In this document: positions 44,519-56,526 of the stretch, piece after piece
Layout of the letters: each line of letters starts with the position of its first letter
Numbering within the stretch: the first letter of the stretch is position 1
Assembly: GCA_030762935.1 (NCBI GenBank)
Contig: CM060899.1
Span: 18,282,001 to 18,346,000 of the forward strand
Length of the DNA stretch: 64,000 nt
Origin: Hymenopus coronatus
Taxonomy: Eukaryota > Arthropoda > Insecta > Mantodea > Hymenopodidae
Direction of reading: 5' to 3'
Program-made: the position numbers and the translations under genes
Notes under the pieces: model-generated
The model's input: the letters and a program-made list of their open reading frames with translations, nothing else
The model's database searches: none
What the model was told of the DNA's origin: nothing

Positions 44519-45410
44519 TTACTTTCTCTAGCCCCATATGTACATTGTACATAGGGATAGAGTAGTATTGTATTCCACCCAAAAACTCGATACCGAGATT
44601 TCACCGGAAATACATGTTTTAGGACCCCCTGTATCCAAAAAAAGCATTTTCAAAAAAAGGTCCGTATGTGTCTGTGTGTCTGTGAACACGATAACTCAAA
44701 AACGAAAAGTAGCTAAAATAGCAAACTTGGTATTTAAGTTTAGTATCTTCCAGGGATGCGACACGAAGATTTTGAGAAAAATCCTCCCACCCCAAACTAT
44801 CCTTCACATGGAACTTTTTTCGAAAATTTTTATTTTCGCAAATATGGCTCTATCGATTTTGATTAAAATATCATATGCTAAAGATATTTACCTAACAAAT
44901 AAAATGTTCATCTTGAATTTTCTGGGAATAGCTTCTGAAGACCTATTTATTCTGGATGAATTTTGCTTAATTTGGCATAACTAGTAAACCGTAAGAGATA
45001 GACAAAAACTTACTATACAAAAAATTAGGTCTTGTTAAGATACACCAGTTATGTTATATACATTTTTCTCGTAGAGCTTATCGTTTTCGAGGTATTCATT
45101 GTTATTATTTTCAGTTGTGAAATACTTATACTTTTCTCAGACGGGAGTGTCCGTTTTTCTTTTGTTCTCTTCCTGGCCAAGAAAAGACAATTTGTAATGA
45201 CAATCGCATAACGACAGCTTTTAAAACATTTTACTGTTGGTTTAGCCTAGTGTATTCCCTTATTTTCTTCCTACTTATACGGAACTAAGTAATAAGAACA
45301 TTGTGCTAATGAGTACCACGATTAGCAAGGTAGAGAAAGAAGAAGAATCTTATGTCTGAAGTTTGTAGAACAGCTAGAGAAAGTCTTGTGATTGTAACAC
45401 ATCAGATTTT
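44519..45410 (-). mobile_element. Family H copy, subfamily B, complete, nested in an H copy
   Basis: The hairpin variant TCTAGCCCCATATGTACATT ... GTACATAGGGATAGAG is present. B-specific TAGCTAAAATAGC and CTTCCTGGCCAAG blocks, and 5' end GTAACACATCAGATTTTTT. Confidence 0.93.
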
Positions 45411-45571
45411 TTAGCTATGCTGTCCACAGACACATTTACGCGGACCCTTTTCCAAAAATTATTTTTCTGCATTCTGGGGGTCACAAAATATGTATTTCCG
45501 GTGATACTTCGGTATCGAATTTTTAGCCACAACACAATACCTTCACTATGTGCAGAGTAGAGGGAAAGTAA
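45411..45571 (+). mobile_element. Family H copy, right part (continuation of 43840-44518)
   Basis: AGCTATGCTGTCCACAGACA to AGAGTAGAGGGAAAGTAAG. A short new 5' end (AAATCTGATGCGG) follows at about 45577. Confidence 0.85.
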
Positions 45572-46262
45572 GTAAAAAATCTGATGCGGAGATTTGTTTG
45601 AATGAAACGCCTCTGTTGTGGCGTTAATGAAGCCACTTTATCACGAAATCTTTTCCAAAGGAAGTCGCGCGATTTGTAGAGAATCTTGGCGCTGCTGACA
45701 TTCGACAGGCGCCAATTTATCGCGAGATGAGGTACACCACCGCTGGTTTTGCTTCCCTCCGATGTTCCTTTTACTCTCTCCGTGGAACTACGTATATACC
45801 TAGTGCTCGCTTTCTCATGGTAATCACCCCTGAGATAAATCACTGGGCGGGCGGGCAGGCGGGTGGCACCGGAATCTTCGCTCGCTATGCTAATGAGGAT
45901 GCTGGAAGCTTCGGGTCCACATTAACACTGTGAGCTGCCGGAACTGTGTTGTTGTATCCTCCTCTATTTTACAAACTTTCCGGATTGGAAGTAAATGATA
46001 GGCCCCGAATAAAGCGGGGATTTTGCATGAATGACGTGGTGTCAGATGCGGGTTTTACCGCGCTATGCCTTCCGCTCCCGTCACAAAATTCTTGTTACTT
46101 AACGGATAAAGGCGTGGTCTCATAACTTCATGTTGTTTATATTCACCTCTTTTATGCTTTATCTCTATGCGCGCAATTTATTAACACAGAAATTTGATAC
46201 GATGTATTCAAATAACTTCTCAACTCACATCTAAAATCTAGTCTTACATAGGCTTAAGGTTG
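45572..46262. other. Unassigned, moderate-GC sequence
   Basis: A minus-strand frame of 106 codons (45523-45843) and a GCGGGCGGGCAGGCGGG tract at about 45848. No recognisable gene. Confidence 0.3.
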
Positions 46263-47112
46263 CATCTGATGTGTTACACTCACATGACTTTCTCCAGCTG
46301 TTCTACAAATTTCATACATAAGATTCTTCTTCTTTCTACACCTTGCTAATCGTGGTACTCATTAGCACAATGTTCTTATTATTTAGTTCCGTATAAGTAG
46401 GAAGAAAATAAGGGAATACACTAGACTAAACCAACAGTAAAATGTTTTAAAAGCTGTCGTTATGCGATTGTCATTACAAATCGCTTCTTTTCTTGGCCAG
46501 GAGTAGAACAAAAGAAAAACGGACACTCCCGTCTGAGAAAAGTGTAAGTACTTCACAACTGAAACTAATAACAATGAATACCTCGAAAACGGTAAGCTCC
46601 ACGAGAAAAATGTGTATGACATGACTTGTGTATTTTAACAAGACCTACACTTTTTGTATAGTAAGTTTTTGTCTATCTCTTACGGTTTACTAGTTATGCC
46701 AAACTATCTAGAATAAACAGGTCTTCAGAAGCTATTTCCAGAAAATTCAAGATATACATTTTATTTGTTAGCTAAATATCTTTAATATATGATATTTTAA
46801 TCAAAACCGTTAGAGCCATTTATAAGAAAATCAAAATTTTCTAAAAAAGTTCTATGTAAGGGGTAGTTTGGGGGGGGATTTTTCTCAAAATCTTCGTGTC
46901 GCATCCCTGGAAGATTTGGTATTTTAACTACTTTTCCTTTTTGAGTTATCGTGTTCACAGACACACGAACACACGGACCCACACACACGGACCTTTTTCT
47001 CAAAATGCTTTTTTTGGATGCAGAGGGTCCTAAATCATGTATTTCTGGTGAAATCTCGGTATGAAATTTTTGGATGGAATGCAATACGTCTCTATCCCTA
47101 TGTACATTTTAC
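46263..47112 (+). mobile_element. Family H copy, subfamily B
   Basis: Starts CATCTGATGTGTTACACTC, with TTTCTCCAGCTGTTCTAC and CTTGGCCAGGAGTAGAAC. The 3' hairpin is degraded (CTATCCCTATGTACATTTTA). Confidence 0.88.
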
Positions 47113-47163
47113 ATATTGCCTAATTATATGATGTGATGCTTGCAGTTCATTTTCCTCTTACTT

Positions 47164-47877
47164 TTATTTTCTCTAGCACCGTATACACGATATACATAGT
47201 GATAGAGAAGTATTGAATTCCACCCAAAAAGTCGAATCTGAGATTTCACCGGAAATACATGTTTTAGGACCCCCTGTATCCAAAAGAAGCATTTTCAGAA
47301 AAAAAAAAAAATCCGTGTGTGTATGTCCGTGTGTCCATGTGTCCGTGTGTCTGTGAACACGATAACTCAAAAACGAAAGGTAGCTAAAATACCAAACTTG
47401 GTATTTAAGTTTAGTATCTTCCAGGGATGCAACACGAAGACTTTGAGAAAAATTCCCCCACCTCAAACTACCCTTTACATGGTACTTTTTTCAAACATTT
47501 TGATTTTCTCAAAAATGGCTCTAATGATTTTGATTAAAATGTTGTATATTAAAGATGTTTACCTGACAAATAAAATCTATATCTTGAATTTTCTGGGAAT
47601 AGCCTCTGAAGACTACTTTATCCTGAATGAATTTTACAGAATTTTGCATAACTAGTAAACCGTAAGAGATGGACAAAAACTTACATCACAAAAAATGTAC
47701 AGCACCTTAAAGCACACAATTTATCTTATATACTTTATCCTGGATGAATTTTACAGAACTTTGCATAACTGCTAAACCGTAAGAGATGGACAAAAGCTTA
47801 CTACACCAAAAATTGTAGAGCACATTAAAACACACAGTTTATGTAATATACATTTTTTATTCATGGAGTTGATCGTT

Positions 47878-47908
<31 letters not shown>

Positions 47909-48177
47909 GGTTTCAGCTTTGAAAAACTTATACTTTTCTGACACAGAAATGTGTCAATTCGTGTCCATACAAAAAAGGAAGTTCAGCCACATAGTAACCG
48001 TTTTTGACTATCACTTTAACCTATAATACTCTCTTATTTAGCTTCTACTTACAAGGAAGCAAGTAATCAGACTATTTCTGCTAATTTTTTCTCGATTAGT
48101 ATGAAGTAAATAGAAGCATAAGCTTTTTAACAATATTTTGTGGCAGAGTCTTGTGAATGGAACACATCAGATTTTTA
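47164..48177 (-). mobile_element. Family H copy, A/B mosaic with an internal duplication
   Basis: The 3' side is B-like (TAGCTAAAATACCAAACTTG, hairpin TCTAGCACCGTATACACGAT) and the 5' side A-like (CTCGATTAGTATGAAGTAAA). A segment of about 115 bp beginning CTTTATCCTG is repeated at about 47616 and 47731. A T-run lies at 47879-47908. Confidence 0.87.
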
Positions 48178-49409
48178 TTACCATGCGGTGCTTTAAACCA
48201 TATCACGTGACGATTTAAATAGATGACTGTAAGTGGGTGTGGAGTTTAACCTTTTCACCATGGTGAAACATTGGTAAAAATCCGAAATTTGGGTTCAGGT
48301 TCCTATCATATGATTTTTGAAAATTCCTAATATTGTTATAGATATCGATTTTTAAAGTCAATTGTATTATAAAATTTCTTGAATTTTTATCTGCTTCTTG
48401 CTTTAATATTTTTACCTCTTGAACAAATTGTGGTACAATAAATTCATATGATAGTTCTATTCAAGTGTAACATAAATGTGTGTACAAAATTTCAGGCAGA
48501 TTACTTGAAAACCGTAGGATTTATGAATTTCGCACATGCATTAACTTCATTAGTCTTCTATAAGAAGTCTGATAATTATTGGAATTTAATTCTAGAATTG
48601 GTACAGTAACGTGATTGCGGGTTCATGACCCGGGGGCAGGTTTTGGGTATTAGGAATGGCGTGGATTGGTGGGTGCCCTATCTCAGGATTTTACTAGCAT
48701 GGAAACTCTTTCAGGGTGTGGTACGACATAAGCGCTTTATTCAATCAGGTGCCCCCATCGCCTGATCAGCGGAGAGAACTGTTTTCTCTTCCGTTATGTT
48801 CCCCTCGGGCAGTGTCCTCTCACTCCTTTCGGTTCTTAACAGTATTTTCGTGGTCGCTCGCCGGCTCGTGACCACTCGGCTACTTATACGTGTTTGGAAT
48901 CTTTCTTCCCTGCCAATTTTCAATGTACATTTATATTTCCCTTCCTGGTATAATTTATATTATTAGCTATTGTTTATCTTTCCCTTCTGAATAACTCTTT
49001 GCCCCGTGACAGAACAATGCATAAGAGAAAAAAATTACAGAAGATGAATTGGACTAGTCTACCAAATGAAATTATAGGTAAAAGGATGTTAAGAGCTACA
49101 TCAAAAGAAACTTTAAGCAATAGGAAACCATTTAAGTGTAGTAAGAAGTAGATGGACGAAGAAAATTAGAAGTAAAGAATAAGAAGAAATGTAAAATGGT
49201 GAAAGGAAGAAGTAAATAGGACCCGATAGATAGGTAACCATGGTGTTGGATGCTATGGGATCTCAGATATACAGCAACTCAGTGAAGTGAGAAAATGAGA
49301 TGTAAAAAATACAATGTAGGGATAGAATTTAAATATTACAGAATTGTAGGTGTGAATTAAACCATGTAATAATTGAAGTGAAATAAATACATATCTATCT
49401 ATAACTATT
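48178..49409. other. Unassigned
   Basis: A minus frame of 60 codons (48741-48923) ends in TGA followed by AATAAA-like sequence, but shows no known domain. 49015-49390 is A-rich on the + strand and could be the tail of an unidentified retroelement. Nothing firm. Confidence 0.3.
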
Positions 49410-49563
49410 ACTTTCTCTACATATTACATAGTACATAGTTAGAGAAGATACTGTACTACACCAAAAAATTCGACACCAACATTTCACCGGAAATACACTT
49501 TTGGGGTCCCCTGTATTCAAAAAGCATTTGTACTTTCTATAGCCCGTATGTACAAATAAAATA
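49410..49563 (-). mobile_element. Family H 3' terminal fragments (two)
   Basis: ACTTTCTCTACATATTACAT to TTTTGGGGTCCCCTG, then a second truncated end, TACTTTCTATAGCCCGTATG, at about 49530. Confidence 0.75.
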
Positions 49564-49697
49564 AATAAGCAAATAAAATCTGCACCTAGATATCTATATC
49601 GGGACGTATATCTACAGATCTTAACTTCATTAAACCTTCACCAAATTCAAACACAACAATTTTACAGATATATATTTAAAATTATTAAATAAAAAAA

Positions 49698-50555
49698 TCT
49701 AATGTGTTCCATTCACATGACTTTCTCTACATTTCTGCAACAAATTATTGCTAAAAAGCTTATGCTTCCATTTACTTCATTCTAATCGAGAAATAATTAG
49801 CAGAAATAGCCATATTACTTGCTTCCTTGAAAGTAGAAGCGAAACAAGCCGGTACCATAAGTTAATGTGATAGTCAAAACCTGGATGCTATGTGACTGAA
49901 GTTCTTTTGTTTGTATGGACACGAGTTGACAAATTCCTGTATGAAAAAAGTATACGTTTTTCAAAGCTGAAACTAAAAGCAAGGAATATCTCAAAAACGA
50001 TCAAATCCACGAAAAAAATGTGTATAGTATAAATTGTGTGTTTTAACGTGCTCTACATTTTTTGTAGTAAGTTTTTGTCTATCTCTTACGGTTTAGCAAT
50101 TATTCAAAATTCCGTAAAATTCGTCCAGAATAAAGTACTCTTCAGAAGCTATTCCCAGAAAATTCAAGATATACATTTTATTTATCAGGTAAATTGCTTT
50201 AATATTCGATATTTTAATCAAAATCATTAGAGCCATCTTTGAGAAAATCAAAATTTTTGAAAAAATTTCCATGTAAAGGGTAGTTGCGGTGGGGGGATTC
50301 TTCTCAATATCTTCGTGTCGCATCCCTGGAAGATACTAAACTTAAATACGAAGTTTGGTATTTTACTGACTTTTCGTTTTTGAGTTATCGTGTTCACAGG
50401 CACACGGACACACACACACGGACCTTTTTTCGAAACTTTTTTTTTTATACAAAGGACCCTAAAACATATATTTCCGGTGAAATCTCGGTACCGAATTTTT
50501 GGTGGAGTGCAATACCATCTCTATACACTATGTACATAGTACGTATAGAGAAAGT
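49698..50555 (+). mobile_element. Family H copy, complete: reference copy for the family
   Basis: Best copy to describe the family. Order: A-run; TCTAATGTGTTCCATTCACA (49698); subterminal GACTTTCTCTAC (49719-49730); AAGCTTATGCTTCC; ACTTGCTTCC; GTATGGACACGAGTTGACAA; CAAATCCACGAAAAAAATG; ATTCCCAGAAAATTCAAG; TCGTGTCGCATCCCTGGAAG; CA-rich tract (50395-50425); TTTCCGGTGAAATCTCGGTA; terminal hairpin (50519-50550); AAAGT and an A-run. The distal arm TAGAGAAAGT is inverse to the 5' subterminal motif. No long reading frame is conserved between copies, so the element is non-autonomous. A Helentron/HINE affiliation is inferred from architecture. Confidence 0.92.
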
Positions 50556-50712
50556 AAAAAGGGTGTTAAAATAAGAATTTTAAAACGTATAAATATTAAC
50601 TAAAAATAACAATTTTACTGGTAAGGAAACCAGCTATCCTTAACTATGTTAAAAAAAAAGTTAAGTTAAAGAATAGGAGGAAAAACTAAATTAAATTAAA
50701 TAAATAAATTAA

Positions 50713-51560
50713 ATGTACAATGTACATATTGGATTGAGAAGGTATTGTATCCCACTTAAGACTTCGATATCGATATTTCACCGGAAGTATGTGTTTTGGT
50801 GTCCCGTGAGTGTGATAAAAGTATTCTTAGAAAAAGATCCGAGTATGCGTTTTGTTCTGTAGATACCAGACTTGGTATTTAGGTTTTGTATCTTCCAAGG
50901 ATACGACGTGAATCCCCCCCTTCCCAACTACCTTGTACATCGACAAATTTTCGAAAATGTTGATTTTCACAAACATGGCTTTACCGATTTTGATTATAAT
51001 ATGTTTAAGATATTTTTATGTCAAACAAAATGTATATCTTGAATTTTCTGTTAATAGCCTCTGAAGACCTCTTCATTCTGGATGACTTTTGTATAACTGG
51101 TAAACCGTAACCGATATATAAAAACTTCACACAAAACAATGTGTACCTCCTATAATACACAATTGCCATATGTATGTATTTATGTATATATATTCTTTTT
51201 GTAAAGATAATCGCTTTCGGGACATTCCAAGTTTTTGATTTTAGTTTTAAGCTACTTAAACTTTTCTCAAACCGGATGTCGATCTCTCTTTTCGTCAAAG
51301 AGAGGTAAGCAAAGAGAACTGAATTTCCATTGTTTCACACAGGAAATTTAAAATGATTTTACTATAATTTTTAGGCCTGTGTATTTCTTTATCTCCCTTC
51401 AACTTACTAAGGAGCTAACTATAAGACCAATTCTGGATTTGTTTGTGTCTTTTGATTATCATGATAAGATGACAGAATAGTGTTTTGTTTTTTTTTGTAA
51501 GAAAAGTTGTTTGTGAAACCGCTAGAGAAGGTTATGTGAATTTAGCACATACGATTTTTT
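50713..51560 (-). mobile_element. Family H copy, divergent
   Basis: Hairpin remnant TGTACAATGTACATATTGGA, CCCCCTTCCCAACTACC, and 5' end TTTAGCACATACGATTTTTT. Confidence 0.82.
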
Positions 51561-51569
51561 AGCTTGTCT

Positions 51570-51685
51570 GGCATTTACATAGTACGTAGAGAAGGTATTG
51601 CATTCAACCAATAATTTAATATTGAGATTTTTCCGGAAACACATGTTTTGAGACCGCCTCGATAAAAGAAATCTCAGACAAATGC
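51570..51685 (-). mobile_element. Family H 3' terminal fragment
   Basis: ATTTACATAGTACGTAGAGA to TTTTGAGACCGCCTCG. Confidence 0.7.
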
Positions 51686-51701
51686 TTCTTTTTCTTTTTT
51701 T

Positions 51702-52391
51702 TTACTTTCTCTATACGCACTATGTGCATGTGCGTGTGTCTGTGGCCAGCATAGCTCAAAAACGAAAAGCCCGTTGAATACCAAACTTGGTATTTAAGTT
51801 TGGTATCTTCCGAGGATGCGACAGAAGATTAAAAACAAAAAAACCACCCCCAAATACCCTTTACTTGGAAGTTTTTTCGAAATTTTTTATTTTCTCAAAA
51901 AGGGCTCAAACGATTTTGATTAAAATATCACATACTAAAGGTATTTACCTGATAAACAAACTGTATATCTTGAATTTTATGTGAAGAGCCTCTGCAGACT
52001 ACTTTATTCTGGATGAATTTTGCGGAATTTTGCATAACTGCTAAACCGTAAGAGATGGAGCAAAACTTACTAGACAGAAAATATAGAGCACATTAAACCA
52101 CACAATTTATGTTATGTACATTTTCTTTGTGTAGTTCATCGTTTTTAAGATATTTCTTGTTTTTGTTTCAGCTTTGAAAAACTTTTTCTTTTCTCATTCA
52201 GGAAGTTGTCAACTGGTGACCATACAAACAAAGGAACTTCAGTCACATAGCAACCAGTTTTAACGTATGGTAGTCCCTTATTTCGCTTCTACTTACAAGG
52301 AAGCAAGTAATAAGAATATTTCTGCTAATTTTTTGTCGTTTAGCAAGAAATAATAGAGAAAGTCATGAGAATGGAACACATCAGATTTTTT
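51702..52391 (-). mobile_element. Family H copy with the 3' block deleted
   Basis: The hairpin start (CTCTATACGCACTATGTGCA) runs straight into the GT tract at about 51727. 5' end GGAACACATCAGATTTTT. Confidence 0.85.
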
Positions 52392-52554
52392 ACTTTAGTT
52401 TATTTTGACTGACCAGTTAAAACATATACAGGCCATTTATAATAATGTAATATAAAATAACGAGTAAATAACATTGATATGGTTCATATGGCGCCATTAA
52501 CACATGTACATTGTCTGAAAAGTATAGAGTTTATAACAAGCTTAGGAATACAAA

Positions 52555-53258
52555 TTTCAGGTAAATTCAATTTTTTGAGACAAAGGTGTGTGTGTATGTG
52601 TGTGTGCGTGTGTGTGTTTTTTTCTGTGAACAGTGGCCTAAAAACGAAAAGACTGAAATACCAAGTTTTGTATTTAAGTTTATACTAGCCTTTACATTCA
52701 ACATTTTCCGAAAACTTTTATTTTCTCAAAAATGCCTCATTTTGATTAACGTATCACATATTTTAAGATACTTTAATTACAAACGAAACATATATCTTGG
52801 CCTTTTTGGGAATAGTCTCTGAAGACCTTTTAATTTTGGATGACTTTTATGTAACTCACAAGCGTAAAAACAGACAAAAATTACTCCATTAAAACATAGT
52901 GCTCATTAGAACGCAGAATTTATATAATTAAATTTTCATTGTAGAGTTAACCGTTTCCAAGATATTCCTTGCTAAACATTACAGTTTTAAACTATTTTAA
53001 CTTTTTTCAAGCGGAAAGTCAAATTTCGTTTCATATGTATTTTGTTTTACTTCCGGGCAAGCAAAAGAAAACCAATGGCCTTTTAAAAGATTTGACTACC
53101 ACTTCAGTCTGAGTGTTCCCTTATTTCCCTTCAACTTATAAGGAAGTGAAACAATTTTAGCTAATGTTTATCTCAATTAGTACGCTGTTGATAAAACAAT
53201 AACTTTTGTACCATTTGTTTTTAGAGAAACCCATGTGAATGTGACATCGCACTTTTTT
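52555..53258 (-). mobile_element. Family H copy, old and divergent
   Basis: GT tract at 52587-52617, TTTGGGAATAGTCTCTGAAG, 5' end TGTGAATGTGACATCGCAC. The hairpin end is missing. Confidence 0.75.
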
Positions 53259-53935
53259 TCCTCTTCGTCTTAAAGGCCTTCCCACAAGCCAATCACAATT
53301 ATACTATATAATGGTTTTTGCATGACCGTAACTGTGCCACGAAATGAAGAACGCCTATCAGTATAGACTATTGGTTTGTGCACCTGTGGTCACACCCTAT
53401 TACGATACCCGCTAGCATAGCTGCCGCTAAGCGCGCCTCTCGCAGCCAGTAGCTAGAACGCCTAGCTGACAGGAGAGAGCTTTTCCAACGAGCGTACGAG
53501 ATTCTCGATCACTCGCAAGACTCATAAGCCTCGTTAATAACAATACTGCGGTATATTGCTCGGAGATTCACATAATCAGCTCTGTAAGTTAAATTATATA
53601 ATCTGTTTAAGTATTTGCAATTTAAATGGCCTACCAGGATAACGAACAGATCATATTTAAATAACCCACGCTATGGAAATGTTTAAAAACGAAATGTAGT
53701 ATCACTGAATCTGCAGAAATTTGTACTTGATCTCCACTTTTATTACAAATAATTGTGTGAATGTTTTATTCCTCCAAAGAAGTTCATGTTATTTTCATTT
53801 ATAATCTGAACGTGTAAATTTGAGTACAAGTAAAGTTATATAAATAGCAACACAAATTATAGGTATGTTAATAACGATTATTATAGCAGATTCAAACCAT
53901 TTACTGTGAAACGCTGAGCTATCTTGTGTTATTAC
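53259..53935. other. Unassigned sequence without H homology
   Basis: One of the longer stretches free of recognisable repeats. 53400-53530 is richer in G+C (GCTGCCGCTAAGCGCGCC). No reading frame of note. Confidence 0.35.
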
Positions 53936-54502
53936 TAGATGTGACAAGAAGATTTTGAGGAAAATCCCCCACCCAAACTACCCTTTACATGGAAATAAAA
54001 TCGAAAATTATGATTTTCTCAAAAATGGGTCTAATGATTTTGATAAAAAAAAACGTATTAGTCTCTGGAGACCTCTTCTTTTTGTAGACTTGTAAAATCG
54101 GTTATCCACAGGGGATAGAAAAAAAAAACTTAACGCACAAAAATGTTGATTGCGCTAAAACTCATTATTTATGTCATATACTTTTTTTCGTGGAGTTGAT
54201 CATTTCCGAGATATTTCTTGTTATTGCTTTAAGTTTTGGAGTACTTAAACTTTTCTCATAAAGGAATTTTCCAACTCCTGGTCGTGCAAAAAACGAACTT
54301 CAATTATATACAGATCAGCTTTTAAAGATTTTACAATTGATTACCAAGTGTATTCCCTTATTTCCCTTCTACTTAGAAGAAAGCAATGTTTCTGCTAATG
54401 TTTATGTCGATTAGCATGAAGTAGTCAAGTGGTCAAGCTTTTTAACAATAATTTGTTACACAAATGTAGAGAAATACTTGAATGGAACGCATCAGATTTT
54501 TA
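53936..54502 (-). mobile_element. Family H copy, 3' truncated
   Basis: Starts at GATGTGACAAGAAGATTTTG, has a deletion around 54050, and ends GGAACGCATCAGATTTTT. Confidence 0.82.
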
Positions 54503-54573
54503 TTCAAAGCATTTGAAATAAATAAAGAGCTATTTGAGTTACAAAGAGCAGCTTTATTATAATAGCAAGAAAA

Positions 54574-54836
54574 TGAACAGCGAGCCAACTTCTTACCCGA
54601 AGATCCTGGGTTCGATTCCCGGCTGGGTTGAGGAACTTTTCTTTAACCAGGATTATTCCCTATCCGTCAAAGAGTATGGAAGTGTGTATGGAAGAATGAA
54701 TATGTGTGTGTTAGAGGAAAATAAAACGATTTAAAAACCCAATGTAAAGAATTTACAGAAAATAATTTGTTTCTAACGCAAAGCGCCTTATATGATCTTA
54801 GATTTTAAAGGGGGCTATATAAGTGAAACAATTTTA
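54574..54836 (+). mobile_element. tRNA-derived SINE (SINE-1), uninterrupted copy
   Basis: Head AGCGAGCCAACTTCTTACCC with B box GGTTCGATTCC (54609-54619), body GAGGAACTTTTCTTTAACC, and 3' part GCGCCTTATATGATCTTAG with a tail at AAACAATTTTAAA. It shows the arrangement that an H element splits at 266-1075. The 5' edge is approximate. Confidence 0.75.
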
Positions 54837-54837
54837 A

Positions 54838-55559
54838 AAAATCTGATGTGCTCCATTCACATGACTTTCTCTATATTTTTGTAACACATTATTGTCAATA
54901 AGCATATTCTTCTATTTAATGCTAAAACATTCGCAGAAACGGTCTTATTACTTAGTTACTTTATAATTAGAAGGGAAATAAGGGAATAGAATAGGCTAAA
55001 CCGACAGTCAAATATTTTAAAGTGTGGTCGCTATGGGCTTGAAATCTGTTTCTTTGTGTAGTCAAGCGTTGACAGATTCCTGCAAGAGAAAAGTTTAAGA
55101 TTTTAACACCGAAATCAATAACAAGTAATACCTCGAAAACGGCTAACTGCACGAAAAAAATGTATATGAGATAGATTGTATGTTTTATCCTGATACATGT
55201 TTTTTGTGTATAAGTTTTTGTCTACAGTTTACAGTTATGCAACTTTCAATAAAAATCATTCATAATAAAGAGATCTTAGGAGCATTCAAGATATACATTT
55301 TATTTGGCATGTAAATATCTTAAATATAAGAGATTTTAATCAAAAGCCATTTTTGAGAAAAACAAAATATTCGAAAAAAGTTCTATTTAAAGGGTGGTTT
55401 GTGTTGGGGAGGAGGGGGATTTTCTTGAAAATCTTCGTGTCGCATCCTTGGAAGATACCACACTTAAATACCAAGTTTGATATTAAACGGTCTCTTCGTT
55501 TTTCAGATATGCTATCCACAGACACGCACATGCACCTTTTTCCAAAAAATGTTTTTTTA
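54838..55559 (+). mobile_element. Family H copy, left part, interrupted by an H insertion
   Basis: Starts AAATCTGATGTGCTCCATTC in the SINE-1 tail and runs to the T-run after TTTTTCCAAAAAATG. It resumes at 56403. Confidence 0.87.
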
Positions 55560-56402
55560 CTTTCTCTATAGGCACTATGTACATAGTGTATAGAGAAGGT
55601 ATTGCACTCCACCAAAAATTCGGTACCGAGATTTCACCGGAAATATATTTTTTAGGGTACCCTGTATCCAAAAAAAGTATTTTCAGAAAAATGTCCGTGT
55701 GACTTTGATCACGATAACTCAAAACCGAAAAGTCGGTAAAATACCAAACTTGGTATTTAAGTTTAGTATCTTCCAGAGATGCGACACGAAGATTTTGAGA
55801 AAAATCCCCCACCCCAAACTACCCTTTACATAGAACTTTTTTCGAAAATTTTGATTTTCTCAAAAATGGCTGTAACGATTTTGATTAAAATATCAAATAT
55901 TGAAGACATTTTCTTATCAAACAAAATGTATATCTTAAATTTTCTGGGAATAGCCTCTGAAGAGTAGTTTATTCTTAATGAATTTTACGGAATATTGAAT
56001 AACTGCTAAACCATAAGAGATGGACAAAACCTTACTACACAAAAAATGTAGAGCACGTTAAAACACACAATTTATGTTATATACATTTTTTCATGGAGTT
56101 GATTGTTTTTGAGATATTGCTTGTTTTTGGTTTCTGCCATGAAAAACTTATACTTTCCTCATACGGGAATTTGTCATCTGCTGTCCATACAAACAAAGGA
56201 ACTTCAGTGACATACCAACCAGTTTTTGATTATCACTTTAACCTATGGTGCTCCCTATTTCGCTTCTATTTATAAGGAAGCAAGTAATATGGCTATTTCT
56301 GCTAATTTTATACTGATTAGCATGAAGTAAATAGAAGAATAAGCTTTTTAAGAATAATTTGTTGCTGAGGTATAGAGAAAGTTGTGTGAATGGAACATCA
56401 GA
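55560..56402 (-). mobile_element. Family H copy, complete, nested in an H copy
   Basis: Hairpin TATAGGCACTATGTACATAG, complete middle, 5' end TGAATGGAACATCAGATTT. It is inserted in the T-run that precedes GGATTCAG in the host copy. Confidence 0.92.
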
Positions 56403-56526
56403 TTTTTATTGGATTCAGAGGAACCTAAAACATGTATTTCCGGTGAAATATGGGCATTAATCTTTTAGATGCATTACAATATATTCTGTGTACAGTGTGT
56501 ACATAGTACGTGTAGAGAAAGTAAAA
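56403..56526 (+). mobile_element. Family H copy, right part (continuation of 54838-55559)
   Basis: TTATTGGATTCAGAGGAACC to the terminal ACGTGTAGAGAAAGTAAA. Confidence 0.86.
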
